Shown piece by piece: positions 43,759 through 52,478 of a stretch of 64,000 nt of DNA (the first letter of the stretch is position 1; every line of letters begins with the position of its first letter). The stretch comes from Hyphomicrobiaceae bacterium (GTDB lineage Bacteria > Pseudomonadota > Alphaproteobacteria > Rhizobiales > Hyphomicrobiaceae). Position numbers and translations under genes: made by a program. The notes under the pieces were generated by a model that saw nothing but the letters and a program-made list of their open reading frames with translations, was not told where the DNA came from and ran no database searches. The stretch covers positions 62,001 through 126,000 of the forward strand of contig JACKJH010000005.1 in assembly GCA_020638055.1 (NCBI GenBank), written 5' to 3'.

Positions 43759-44220
43759 CTATTCACTCTCGATGATCCGACCCCCGATGAGCATCTGCCG
43801 AACCCCCATGGAAATGAAGGCTGCCAGCCCGGTGAGCGGCGTAAGAGCAAGCTCGTTGGGCAGGCGCAACGCTATTGCGGCCATCATGAACGCGATACCA
43901 CCAGCAGCGGCGGCAGCGATCCAGGGAAATGAACCACGCATCCAAACGACCAATGCCAAAACAAGACCGGTAAGCGCAGCCGGGATCGCCGCCCAAACGA
44001 AAACAGACAATGCGGCTTGTCCCGCGTTTGACAGTCCTGCCGGAATGAGCCCCTCAAGCTGCAGCGGCCCAGCTAGCACGAGCGCTGCAAGCGTGACGAA
44101 CCCGCTCAGAAATGGCCCAAGCAAGGCATAGCCCAGGAAGGTATACAGTGCCCGCTGACCAGCACTGCCTGACGTTGCGCTTGCCCCGCTGCTTTGGTTT
44201 CCGCTTTGGCCTTTTTTCAT
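43759..44220 (-). CDS. Conserved membrane protein downstream of ruvA
   Basis: A 153-residue protein overlapping the ruvA stop by four bases. A Ser/Gly-rich N-terminus (residues 4-22) is followed by four hydrophobic helices (about 26-52, 68-92, 98-118, 122-145) and a short tail (GGRIIESE). I recognise it only as a small membrane protein that some rhizobial genomes carry beside ruvA. Its coupling suggests co-expression; function unknown. Confidence 0.75.
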   Translation of the reverse strand: MKKGQSGNQSSGASATSGSAGQRALYTFLGYALLGPFLSGFVTLAALVLAGPLQLEGLIPAGLSNAGQAALSVFVWAAIPAALTGLVLALVVWMRGSFPWIAAAAAGGIAFMMAAIALRLPNELALTPLTGLAAFISMGVRQMLIGGRIIESE

Positions 44221-44858
44221 CGCGCAAGTTCCTTCAACCCGCGCCGGATCAGGGTTGGCGTGTCAGCCGCATGCCCCAGGTCCTGCATCGCTAAAGCAAC
44301 CGCCTGGCTGGCCTGGGCCGGGTTGTAACCGAGATTGGTGAGAGCGGAAATCGCCTCTGCGGCAGCAAGACCGTCGCCCGACGCTTCATCGGCCGCGGAT
44401 GCACCAGCTTCTGGCTTTTTGCCGTCCGCCCCTTTTGCGCCAAGACCTGCAACCGATAGCGCCGGCGCCTTGTCCTTCAATTCTGCAACGATGCGCTGCG
44501 CCAGCTTCTTGCCCACGCCATGCGCCTGCTCCACCGCAGCCCAGTTGCCCAGCGATACCGCATTGGCAAGTTCCTGCGTTGACAGCACACCCAACACAGC
44601 TAAAGCGACCTTTGCGCCAACACCTTGCACGTTCTGCAACGTGCGGAACCAGGTCCGTTCAACCTCGCTTGAAAAGCCATAAAGACGAATGGCATCTTCA
44701 CGCACGTGCGTGTCGATGGTCAACGATACTTCTGCACCGAGCGTTAGGTTGCGAAGTGTGCGGGCGGAGGCTTGCACCTCGTAGCCAACGCCGTTGACAT
44801 CGACGATCAGGTGTCCCTCACCGATCGCATCGACGAGCCCTCGCAACTTCCCGATCAT
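44217..44858 (-). CDS. ruvA: Holliday junction DNA-binding subunit RuvA
   Basis: A 213-residue protein with the N-terminal OB fold (MIGKLRGLVDAIGEGHLIVD), helix-hairpin-helix motifs in the middle (VQGVGAKVALAVLG, AHGVGKKLAQRIVAELKDK) and the C-terminal RuvB-contacting domain (EAISALTNLGYNPAQASQAV). The linker before domain III is Ala/Gly-rich. Its start overlaps the ruvC stop as ATGA and its stop overlaps the membrane-protein start. Confidence 0.97.
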   Translation of the reverse strand: MIGKLRGLVDAIGEGHLIVDVNGVGYEVQASARTLRNLTLGAEVSLTIDTHVREDAIRLYGFSSEVERTWFRTLQNVQGVGAKVALAVLGVLSTQELANAVSLGNWAAVEQAHGVGKKLAQRIVAELKDKAPALSVAGLGAKGADGKKPEAGASAADEASGDGLAAAEAISALTNLGYNPAQASQAVALAMQDLGHAADTPTLIRRGLKELAR

Positions 44859-45394
44859 CGACCGACCTTTGCCAGAGCATTTGCTGCAAGAGCCTTTGCT
44901 GCAAGCACCTGGGCACCGCGATGGTTCGCATGGCAGATCGCTATCGCCAATGCATCCGCCTCATCAGCACTTTCGACCCTGGCGCGCGGCAGCAAAAATC
45001 CAATCATAGCCTTGATCTGATGCTTTTCGGCATGTCCCGCACCAACGACAGATTTTTTCACAAGGTTTGGCGGATATTCTGCAACCTTCAATCCTCTAAG
45101 AGCCGGCGCCAGCAACGCCATGCCACGCGCCTGTCCAAGCTTCAGCGTCGCGCGCGCATTGTCGTTGACGAAGGTTTCCTCAACCGCCGCCTCGCGCGGA
45201 CTATAAGTTGTAATTACCCCGGAAATGCCTTCAAAGATTTCGCGTAGCCGATACGCGAGCGCATCTCCAGAAGGCGACGAAACATGGCCGCTGGCGACAT
45301 ATGTCAGGCGCACACCATCAGATTCGATGATGCCCCAGCCGGTGCGCCTTAAACCCGGATCAATGCCGATGATACGAATCGAATCTCTTTGCAT
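44855..45394 (-). CDS. ruvC: Holliday junction resolvase RuvC
   Basis: A 179-residue nuclease with catalytic acids D12 (GIDPGLRRTGWG), an acidic EE pair (AAVEETFVN, about residues 71-72) and DEADALAIA near residue 145. Cuts Holliday junctions symmetrically as a dimer. First gene of ruvC-ruvA-membrane protein. The usual TACS protein is not adjacent; upstream lies a type D repeat. Confidence 0.97.
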   Translation of the reverse strand: MQRDSIRIIGIDPGLRRTGWGIIESDGVRLTYVASGHVSSPSGDALAYRLREIFEGISGVITTYSPREAAVEETFVNDNARATLKLGQARGMALLAPALRGLKVAEYPPNLVKKSVVGAGHAEKHQIKAMIGFLLPRARVESADEADALAIAICHANHRGAQVLAAKALAANALAKVGR

Positions 45395-45463
45395 GAAAAA
45401 GAGATAGCACGGGGCGGGCTGGACGACGTCTGTCGTTTTGGTTTTTACAAAACTACATTGGCA

Positions 45464-45628
45464 CTAGTGGCCTGTCGCGCCAAAATTGAAACATAGCCGC
45501 CGCCGCTGCAATTTTGGCGCGACATGAAGGCCACCAGCAAAATCATTGGCTTAGTGTGGCGTTTATCGCGCCTTAGTTGATACCCAGCGTGCCGCAACAT
45601 CGATCAACTAAGGCGCGACGCCACACCA
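45464..45628 (+). repeat. Type D two-hairpin repeat, copy 1
   Basis: First hairpin: GTGGCCT + GTCGCGCCAAAATTG … CAATTTTGGCGCGAC + AGGCCAC. Linker GCAAAATCATTGGCTTA. Second hairpin: GTGTGGCGT + CGCGCCTTAGTTGAT … ATCAACTAAGGCGCG + ACGCCACAC. An inverted copy is at 50632. Confidence 0.93.
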
Positions 45629-45661
45629 GGCGAACACCCGTCTACTTCAAAGCCGGTCGCC

Positions 45662-45853
45662 TTAACGCTCAGTCCGGCGCAAAATTGCAGCGGCGGGTCC
45701 GCACGCGAATGCCGCCAACCGCTCGCTTATACGTCGTTGCCGCTCCAAAACCATAAGAGCTTTGGCATTGGCCTCGGCCTCCGTTTCCTCCAGCCGTTGA
45801 GCCCGTCTAAGCGCAGACGACATGGCTGACCAATCAAGCGATGCAGACTTCAT
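45662..45853 (-). CDS. Small helical hypothetical protein
   Basis: A 63-residue protein starting at ATG 45853, with AGGGAGG nine bases upstream, a strong ribosome site. It is helical and charged (RRAQRLEETEAEANAKALMV), with a C-terminal AACGPAAAILRR. It overlaps no other gene. No family recognised. The good ribosome site and helix-rich composition are the reasons for calling it. Confidence 0.55.
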   Translation of the reverse strand: MKSASLDWSAMSSALRRAQRLEETEAEANAKALMVLERQRRISERLAAFACGPAAAILRRTER

Positions 45854-45866
45854 GTCGCTCACCTCC

Positions 45867-46109
45867 CTACGTGAAATGAAATGTTGCGTATGACTTTTGA
45901 ATACGAATCCGCCAACGCGAAGCTTTTGTTTCCGACCGACAAAGGGAAATTAGCTGCAAACAGCCTATCATTTGTTCAATGCGGGCGATAAATTGCTGGC
46001 ATTCCATTAGCGATGATTCACATTCGAAACGATCCAAAGCGTTCCCTGAATTGCTTTTCACGGTGCGGACTACCGTCCAGGCAAGGTCCGGCCAAGGATC
46101 AAAAAACAC
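45867..46109 (-). CDS. Possible small gene, hypothetical
   Basis: An 80-residue open frame that stops 14 bases before the start of the 63-residue ORF. It has four cysteines (FECESSLMEC, IGCLQL, SLC) and looks protein-like, but its third codon positions are less GC-rich than in neighbouring genes. Not a confident call; it may be a foreign or decaying gene. Confidence 0.3.
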   Translation of the reverse strand: MFFDPWPDLAWTVVRTVKSNSGNALDRFECESSLMECQQFIARIEQMIGCLQLISLCRSETKASRWRIRIQKSYATFHFT

Positions 46110-46381
46110 CGATATAGGAAGAACTTACTCCGAAAGTCGCGTGGGCCCTCGCAGTGCTTGCGCGCGATCCCGCCTGCAATGCCCATGCGATAGCCCATGC
46201 TTAACATCTGACCACTGATTGTATTTTTTTCTTCAAAGCGCCGTGCGATATATCTGCATTGCTCATCCCACTCGCAAATATCGAGAGATGGCAAACATGC
46301 GGACAGTCGCCAATACGAATTGGACGTGGGAGTGGGAGTGAGCGTGGAATTGGCACCATAGCAACGAGACCACAGCGGCGC
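46110..46381. other. Intergenic stretch, 272 bp (open frames but no supported gene)
   Basis: A minus-strand frame at 46070-46294 lacks an ATG and overlaps the 80-residue ORF; I do not call it. Base use seems more A/T-rich than nearby coding DNA. Confidence 0.4.
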
Positions 46382-48241
46382 TTACGCTCCAGCAACATCT
46401 GCGGCGCCTTCGGGCCCTGTTCCGCCCGATGCCTCGGTCACGTCTCCAAATGGTTCATTCAATACCATCAGCAAGGGTGTCAGCCCTTCCTTGTCCACCA
46501 CGCGGAAAATTTCGATATCGCGGCGGGCACCTTCGCTCCAACCGGCAATTGTCAGCGCGCGTTCAGCCTTGGAAAACAAACCGTGGTTGCGCAACGGCCG
46601 CGCCTCTTGAAACGCCTTGGATTGTGCATCGGAAACGTCGATACCTTGCTTTTCCAGCCTTTCCAGGTGCTTTTTGCGGATTTGCGTAAGATCGGTATCG
46701 CTCAACTCGTCCTCTTCCGCCTTCAGCATGGCCAACTCGTTCTTTTGAAACGGGTGACGCCAACTGCGCTTGCGCGGCCACCTGATCAGGTCGAGGTCAT
46801 CATACACGCCAGCCAACTGGTTCATGGCCAATGCACGCGCAGATTCGTCTTCATTCGCTGGGTCGCAGCTATAGAGGTTGGGGATGATGAAATAGGACGC
46901 CTTATTGTGATGAATGAAGTGGCGGCGCACCCACTCAAGGTTCTTTTCGGCATCGCCACCTGGAATGCGCGCAATCGCTGTGCTCATAGCCTGCCGGATC
47001 TGGCGGACGACGGCCGCCGTCGGCATGTGGCGCGCAGGCGGTGTCGAAGGCGGGTTGAGTGCGGTCAGCGCAAACAGACCGAAGTCGATACCCAGCGTCG
47101 CCATGAGCGCGATTAGATCGCGGCCGGTGATCGGCTCGCCGCCGGTCGTGCGGCTCGGCGTGACCGCACCACCGCTCGTTACATAGGATGCAAGACTGCC
47201 GCCATAGGCACCGATATTGGCCCACAGGTTCTTGATGGCGTTGGCGACACCGGCTGGTCCCTCGGTGAAAATCGCTGCGCGCAATTTTAATTCCGCAGGC
47301 TCTGCGGCCTGGTCCGCCGCCTGGCGCAACCGCTGCGCAAGCGTTGGATCATAACAAGAAAAACCGGCTTTGCCTGGCGCCGTGTCAACGACGTTGGCCA
47401 GGGCTCGCATCTCTGCAGCCGTTGACTGCCCCAGTTCGTTGGAGCGTGCAGCAATATTTTTCGCTCGTGATCTTACCTGACTGGCGCGGGTCTCAAATTC
47501 CCGTTGCCGCGCTTCGATGGTGTCACCCGAAAGATTGGCCGCCGACTGCTGCAGAAGCTGGATGTCAGCCTGGACCGGCTCAAGCCACGCCCTTTGAATG
47601 CCATCGCGCAGCGACGCGACCCCATTGCGCACCGACAAGCGTGCATTGTAGAGCGGGCCACGGCCTGCACCCGATGAGCGACCGCAACTTCCACCGCTTG
47701 TTTCCTCGCGGCTCATCTGGCTTTCCGACCAGGACACAACGTTGTCGAGCTGCGATTTCACCGCGTCAAGACGTGCCGCAACCGCATTGCCTGCATCGCG
47801 CGCATCTTCCTGCAAAGCCGCAAGACTGGTGCGGGTGGCTTCCTCACCTGCAATGAGGCTCCACCAGAAGCCGTAGCCAAACCCGATCGACCAGAGCGCA
47901 AGGAAAATGTAGAGCGGAAAGGTAATCAAACGCTCGCCAATGGAGCGTTTGTAGCCAAACGTTTCCCTGAGTGCGAGCCACATCAAGAACGTCAGGGCGA
48001 CGACAACGGCAATCACCAGAATGTCGTTTGAAACCGATAAGCCATGCACGATCTCGCGGCCATGGCTGGTGGCTGGCGATGTCGAAACGCCGATGATGAA
48101 GTCCGCCATGCCGCTCCAGGTGGCATAACCCGATATCACCAGCAGCATGAGTGACGCGATGCCGATCAGCGAGTTGCGGCCGAACAGATAGTCAGCGATA
48201 CGCCCCCAAACGGAGATACCCGTCGAACGGCTGTCAGACAT
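46382..48241 (-). CDS. Unrecognised 619-residue membrane protein with periplasmic coiled coil
   Basis: Starts at ATG 48241 with GGGGAGA seven bases ahead. By eye: three membrane helices (about 25-50, 73-91, 105-130), a long charged coiled-coil-like region (about 135-335) with two cysteines (C186 in GGSCGRSS, C296 in GFSCYDP), a fourth membrane helix (about 376-396) and a roughly 220-residue cytoplasmic C-domain with short basic stretches. With the N-terminus inside, the coiled coil would be periplasmic. No family recognised. It lies inside the segment bounded by type D repeats, next to an ABC exporter. A sensor or envelope-tethering role is conceivable but unproved. Confidence 0.7.
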   Translation of the reverse strand: MSDSRSTGISVWGRIADYLFGRNSLIGIASLMLLVISGYATWSGMADFIIGVSTSPATSHGREIVHGLSVSNDILVIAVVVALTFLMWLALRETFGYKRSIGERLITFPLYIFLALWSIGFGYGFWWSLIAGEEATRTSLAALQEDARDAGNAVAARLDAVKSQLDNVVSWSESQMSREETSGGSCGRSSGAGRGPLYNARLSVRNGVASLRDGIQRAWLEPVQADIQLLQQSAANLSGDTIEARQREFETRASQVRSRAKNIAARSNELGQSTAAEMRALANVVDTAPGKAGFSCYDPTLAQRLRQAADQAAEPAELKLRAAIFTEGPAGVANAIKNLWANIGAYGGSLASYVTSGGAVTPSRTTGGEPITGRDLIALMATLGIDFGLFALTALNPPSTPPARHMPTAAVVRQIRQAMSTAIARIPGGDAEKNLEWVRRHFIHHNKASYFIIPNLYSCDPANEDESARALAMNQLAGVYDDLDLIRWPRKRSWRHPFQKNELAMLKAEEDELSDTDLTQIRKKHLERLEKQGIDVSDAQSKAFQEARPLRNHGLFSKAERALTIAGWSEGARRDIEIFRVVDKEGLTPLLMVLNEPFGDVTEASGGTGPEGAADVAGA

Positions 48242-48593
48242 TACGCTATCTCCCCGTTGCCTGAGATGCGCGAGGCGAACCCCACGTCATCATACCCCGC
48301 TGAAGACATGCGCGTTCCAGCGTATTACCCGTGCTCCACATTAAACGCACGGGCAAGGTTGGCGTTTGCAAGAACCGCAAACACGCATCAGGGACTAACT
48401 CAATAGTGGCAGGAATGTCGCGTTCCGGGCCAGTTGCTCGTGCTGAGATGCAGCAACGACACATGCTAGTGTTCTGGATCGAACGTTTGATTCCCGGGCG
48501 AAGGTCGCCACCCATCACCCATTTCTCCCCGCCATCGTGAATATGGCAGGCTAGTGCCATTAAACGGCGCAGTGCCCACAAAGCGGCTTGGAA
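48242..48593. other. Intergenic region, 352 bp, containing a type B repeat
   Basis: Holds the second type B copy (48466-48555) and no gene. Probably carries the promoter for the membrane protein and the 3' end of the ABC transporter transcript. Confidence 0.5.
48466..48555 (+). repeat. Type B palindromic repeat, copy 2 (decayed right arm)
   Basis: The left 44 bases match copy 1 (CTAGTGTTCTGGATCGAACG …) nearly exactly. The right half has diverged but still ends in CGTGAATATGGCAGGCTAG. Confidence 0.7.
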
Positions 48594-50486
48594 TTATTCG
48601 GCTGCTTCGCCGCCGAACTGCAGTTCTGCTAACCGGCTGTAAAGTCCGCTACCCCTCGCCAGGTCTGCGTGACGACCCTCTTCCACGATGCGTCCATCAT
48701 CCATGACAACAATGCGATCGGCTTTCTGGACCGTCGCCAGACGATGGGCGATGACGATGGTCGTGCGGTTTTCCATCACGCGTTCCAAAGCGCGCTGCAC
48801 CAGTACTTCGTTTTCCGCATCGAGCGCACTGGTCGCCTCGTCAAGCAACAATATCGGTGCATCTTTCAAAACCGCACGCGCGATCGCCAGCCGTTGACGC
48901 TGTCCGCCCGACAGTGTCACGCCACGCTCACCCAGCCGCGTATCATAACCATCTGGAAGATTGCGAATGAAGCCATCGGCCTGCGCGGCGACCGCAGCCG
49001 CTTCGATCTCCGCCCGACTGGCGGTTTTGGCACCGTAGGAAATGTTTGCCGCAATCGTATCTGCGAAAAGCGCCACATCCTGCGGCACCAGTGCGATGCG
49101 CGCGCGCAAAGCCGCAAGGTCAGCGTCACGAACATCGACGCCATCAACAAGCACGCGCCCCGAAGACGGATCGAAGAAACGCAACAATAGAGTGAATAGC
49201 GTCGATTTGCCTGCCCCTGACGGGCCGACCAGTGCGACGGTTTCGCCAGGCTTCACTTGCAGCGAAAAGTCGGACAGGGCCGCCGCATCAGGGCGTGATG
49301 GATAAGCGAACGTTACATTATCAAGAGCAATTTCACCCTTTGCTGGTTCTGGCAAAGGGTGCGGGTTTTCGGGAGACCGGATTTCTGGCACCTCGCCAAG
49401 CAGTTCAGACAGCCGTTCGGCTGCGCCCGCCGCCTGACTGATTTCGCCCCACACTTCGGAAAGTTCTGCCATTGCCCCGGCTGCGAACAAGGCATACAGC
49501 ACGAACTGTCCCAGACGACCGCCGGTCATCTCGCCTGAGACGACAGACGAGGCACCAAACCACAAAACGCCGGTGACTGACGCCACCACCAGAAAGATCG
49601 CCATTGCCGTCAGCCCAGCGCGCGCTTTTAGCCGCCGCCGCGCGCTTTCAAACGCGTCTTCAACCGCCGATCCAAACCGGTTGGAGACATTTTTCTCGTT
49701 GGCAAATGCTTGCATCGTGCGCACGGCAACGAGGTTCTCGCTGGCGTAGGCAGACGCCTCTGCCAGACTGTCCTGGGCCTGGCGCGACAGCCGTCGAACA
49801 ACGCGACCGTAAGCCATCAGCGGCAATACAATTGCCGGTATCGCCAGCAAAACCATCGTGGAAAGCTGCGGGCTCGTTACAAACATCATGATAAGCGCGC
49901 CAATCAACATGATCGAGTTGCGCAGCGCCTGACTGAGAGCGGTGCCGGCAGCCGCCTTGATCTGCGTCGTGTCGGCGGTCAGGCGGCTCATCACCTCGCC
50001 TGAATGCGTACGCTCGAAAAATGTCGGCCCCAGTTCCGTCATATGCCCAAAGACGTCGCTGCGCACATCCGCCACCACTCGCTCGCCAAGCCAGTTGACG
50101 AAATAGAAGCGCGAGGCACTGGCAATCGCCAGGATCGAGCCGATAACGATCAGCATGCCGAAATACTGATTGATCAAAAGCCCATCATCCGAGCCAAATC
50201 CATAATCAATCATCCGGCGCACGGCCATCGGCACCAAAAGCATGGCGCCAGCCGATACCACCAACGCCACAAAGGCGGCCGCCACCATGAGCGGATGTTT
50301 CATGATGTAAGGCTTGAATGCCAACAAAGGACGCAGCGAACGGCGGCTATTTTCTGCAACGTCGTCGCCGTTTGACTTGTCCTCAGTTGGCGCGGCTCTC
50401 TTGGATCTGGATTTCAAAGCTTTATCTCTCGATGGTTTCGCCAGTAATCGGGCGCGGCTGAGAGCCAAAATTCGCAGTCCAGGCAA
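48594..50486 (-). CDS. MsbA-like ABC exporter (fused permease and ATPase)
   Basis: A 630-residue half-transporter. A basic N-terminal tail precedes six membrane helices (about 65-350, with the coupling-helix region ERTHSGEVMSRLTAD), then the ATPase domain: Walker A GPSGAGKST, Q-loop VPQDV, signature LSGGQRQRL, Walker B ILLLDEATSALD, H-loop IAHRL. It belongs to the lipid A/multidrug export group; the substrate is unknown. The start is uncertain: TTG at 50486 opens the frame and TTG at 50417 is an alternative. Confidence 0.88.
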   Translation of the reverse strand: MPGLRILALSRARLLAKPSRDKALKSRSKRAAPTEDKSNGDDVAENSRRSLRPLLAFKPYIMKHPLMVAAAFVALVVSAGAMLLVPMAVRRMIDYGFGSDDGLLINQYFGMLIVIGSILAIASASRFYFVNWLGERVVADVRSDVFGHMTELGPTFFERTHSGEVMSRLTADTTQIKAAAGTALSQALRNSIMLIGALIMMFVTSPQLSTMVLLAIPAIVLPLMAYGRVVRRLSRQAQDSLAEASAYASENLVAVRTMQAFANEKNVSNRFGSAVEDAFESARRRLKARAGLTAMAIFLVVASVTGVLWFGASSVVSGEMTGGRLGQFVLYALFAAGAMAELSEVWGEISQAAGAAERLSELLGEVPEIRSPENPHPLPEPAKGEIALDNVTFAYPSRPDAAALSDFSLQVKPGETVALVGPSGAGKSTLFTLLLRFFDPSSGRVLVDGVDVRDADLAALRARIALVPQDVALFADTIAANISYGAKTASRAEIEAAAVAAQADGFIRNLPDGYDTRLGERGVTLSGGQRQRLAIARAVLKDAPILLLDEATSALDAENEVLVQRALERVMENRTTIVIAHRLATVQKADRIVVMDDGRIVEEGRHADLARGSGLYSRLAELQFGGEAAE

Positions 50487-50631
50487 TCCGCATTCCTGCG
50501 GGTATCGAGCCCATCGATGGCGCAGTCAAAAATCGATCCGCTGGACGTTTAAGGTATGCGAGGTGGACAACTGGCGGGAACATGCCCGACCGGCGCCGCG
50601 TTCTCAAGGCCTTGATGCCAATTGCCAATGC

Positions 50632-50798
50632 CTAGTGTGGCGTCGCGCCTTAGTTGATCGATGTTGCGGCACGCTGGGTATCAACTAAGGCGCGATAAAC
50701 GCCACACTAAGCCAATGATTTTGCTAGTGGCCTTCATGTCGCGCCAAAATTGTATGCGGTTGCGGCTATGTTTCAATTTTGGCGCGACAGGCCACTAG
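50632..50798 (-). repeat. Type D two-hairpin repeat, copy 2 (inverted)
   Basis: The reverse of the 45464 copy, CTAG-bounded at both ends. Stems match almost exactly; the loop of the GTCGCGCC hairpin differs in sequence. Together the two copies form an inverted pair about 5.0 kb apart. Confidence 0.93.
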
Positions 50799-50851
50799 GA
50801 CATGTCAGCAGGCTGCGACGGTTTGCGGCACCGGCCCATTCAGCGGAACAT

Positions 50852-50955
50852 TAGAGCATTTTCTGACGAAGTGGACGCCGGTTCGTCGAAGAAAATGCGA
50901 CCAAACAAGAAGCTAGAGTGCCGATCCGATTCCATCGGGTCGCAATGCGCTCTAG
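50852..50955 (+). repeat. Type A two-hairpin repeat, copy 6
   Basis: Begins AGAGCATTTTCTGACGAAGT, linker GACCAAACAAGAAGCTA, right hairpin GAGTGC … GCGCTCTAG. It lies 53 bases after the type D copy and close to rpmE. Confidence 0.9.
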
Positions 50956-51092
50956 CGCTGAGGCGACCTACGCTTGAAAGAGCCCCCAAAAGCGACTATG
51001 AGAGGCCTCGAATTGACTTCTCGACAGATATCCCAGGGCACGGCCGCCACCAGCGCAGGCCAGCCCTGGTTTTGCGGTGCGGAGACCGAACA

Positions 51093-51317
51093 ATGAAGAA
51101 AGACGCTGATCTGCATCCGGATTATCACCAGATCAAGGTGGTGATGACGGATGGAACCGAATTCATGACCTATTCGACCTACGGCAAGGAGGGCGACACC
51201 CTCCAGCTCGACATCGACCCGTCCTCGCATCCGGCCTGGACCGGAGGCGACACGAAACTGATGGACCGTGCAGGCCGCGTTTCCAAGTTCAAGAAAAAGT
51301 TCGAAGGACTTTTCTAA
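51093..51317 (+). CDS. rpmE: 50S ribosomal protein L31
   Basis: A 74-residue protein beginning MKKDADLHPDYHQIK and including DIDPSSHPAWTG and SKFKKKFEGL, the alphaproteobacterial L31 pattern. It has no CxxC zinc pairs, so it is the zinc-independent form. A GGAGA precedes the ATG. Stops before a bidirectional terminator shared with rcdA. Confidence 0.97.
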   Translation: MKKDADLHPDYHQIKVVMTDGTEFMTYSTYGKEGDTLQLDIDPSSHPAWTGGDTKLMDRAGRVSKFKKKFEGLF

Positions 51318-51387
51318 AACCTCTTCCAAGGCCTCCGCGGTTCCAACCGAGCCTGACGTGCGCCTACCGCGGTCTGCATTTAAATGA

Positions 51388-51430
51388 AACAAGCAAAGGC
51401 CCGGATTTTTCCGGGCCTTTGCTTGTTTTC
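51388..51430. terminator. Bidirectional terminator between rpmE and rcdA
   Basis: Stem AACAAGCAAAGGCCCGG / CCGGGCCTTTGCTTGTT (17 bp) with loop ATTTTT, with T runs on both sides in the respective direction. Confidence 0.93.
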
Positions 51431-51475
51431 AAACTCATTCACGGTGTGAAGCTTGCCGCCATCGGCCGCATTTTC

Positions 51476-52027
51476 TCAAACAGCCTTGGCGCCGAATGCT
51501 TGCGCCAGCAGGCTCATCTGATCTGCCACCGGATTGGCTATCAGCGGCACCACGTTATCGCCACCTGATGTTTCATGCATGGCCCGATCAAGCTGCACAA
51601 CGCGGTCATGTAGCTTGAAGCTTTGTTCGATCAAGCTACGCAGCCCCTCAGGTAGATTTGCAAACCCGGAAATATGCGAGGGCCGGCCCACAGATTTGAG
51701 TTTAAGCCGCTGGCGTTTGCGCCGCGCCTCCTCAAGGGTGATCTCACCATCACGCAGGCCTCGCCGAACAAGCAGCCATGTTGCCAGATCCAGCAGACGC
51801 GTGGTCAGGCGCATGCTTTCAGTTGCATAAAGAACGTTAGTGGGGGGCTTAAGCAGCTTTGCTTCGCGTCGCCCTGGCCCATCGAGATAGGCAGCCGTCG
51901 TTTCGACGAGTTGCATGCCTTCCTTGAAGACCAGATCGAACTGTGAGGACGCCTGAAATCGTTGACCGAATGAAACGGTAACGGCTTCGCCTGAGAAGTC
52001 TTCAAAATTACGCGACTTGTTTGTCAT
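51476..52027 (-). CDS. rcdA: RcdA-like DUF1465 protein (CtrA degradation factor)
   Basis: A 183-residue helical protein; the start at 52027 (MTNKSRNFEDFSGEAV) is chosen because the upstream extension reads as non-homologous sequence. It matches DUF1465 (KEGMQLVETTAAYLDGPGR, LKPPTNVLYATESMRLTTRLLDLATWLL, with key parts NVLYATESMRLTTRL and RRGLRDGEITLEEA). In Caulobacter, RcdA is an adaptor that brings substrates such as CtrA to ClpXP. Whether it does so here is inference. Confidence 0.87.
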   Translation of the reverse strand: MTNKSRNFEDFSGEAVTVSFGQRFQASSQFDLVFKEGMQLVETTAAYLDGPGRREAKLLKPPTNVLYATESMRLTTRLLDLATWLLVRRGLRDGEITLEEARRKRQRLKLKSVGRPSHISGFANLPEGLRSLIEQSFKLHDRVVQLDRAMHETSGGDNVVPLIANPVADQMSLLAQAFGAKAV

Positions 52028-52478
52028 GTTACGCCGTGAAACACACTGAAACCAAGAGCTAACCATACACACGAACCAACCTAGCTGGCCATAGTTAACA
52101 AGATGGTCAATTCGGGTCGTTTCGTGACATCCGCCGTCGCTGCTGTGGACAACGCGTCGGACATGCGGGGGGAATGCAAGTTTTCTGCCGCAGCACATTT
52201 GCGTGCAAACAAAAAAGAGCCGCCGGGGTTTCGGCGGCTCGGAAGTCAACAGGGAGGCGTCAAACAGAGCGGCACGTGCCGCTCGGGATCCAGAATTCTG
52301 GATGACTTGAAGCCTAATCCCCTATGGTTGCGGAAGCGTTAAAGGACGCTCTGAAAAACACCATTCAGGTTGTCGAGCCCTGCAAAGCCTTGTTTTGGCA
52401 CACACGCCAAACACTTGGCCTGTGGTGTTGCCATGTGCCTCTCCACGCCCACGCCCATACCCATGCCCACGCCAATCT
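52028..52478. other. Intergenic region with terminator and short hexanucleotide repeats
   Basis: Contains a minus-strand terminator (52211-52241), presumably ending the DUF1192 transcript, and a run of CCCACG/CCCATA-like hexamers at 52443-52473. No gene is supported. Confidence 0.5.
52211..52241 (-). terminator. Terminator of DUF1192 gene
   Basis: On the minus strand: GAGCCGCC, loop GAAACCCC, GGCGGCTC, followed by TTTTTTG. The stem is eight base pairs. Confidence 0.88.

Noticed and set aside
43393..43932. A 179-codon plus-strand frame in the ruvB-ruvA gap
   Set aside because: GTG start without a ribosome site; the second half is antisense to the membrane-protein gene.
46070..46294. A 74-codon minus-strand frame
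   Set aside because: Starts at TTG without a ribosome site and overlaps the 80-codon ORF; protein-like composition alone is not enough.
46259..47116. A 285-codon plus-strand frame over the end of the 619-residue gene
   Set aside because: Antisense to a gene with a good start and ribosome site; no domain.
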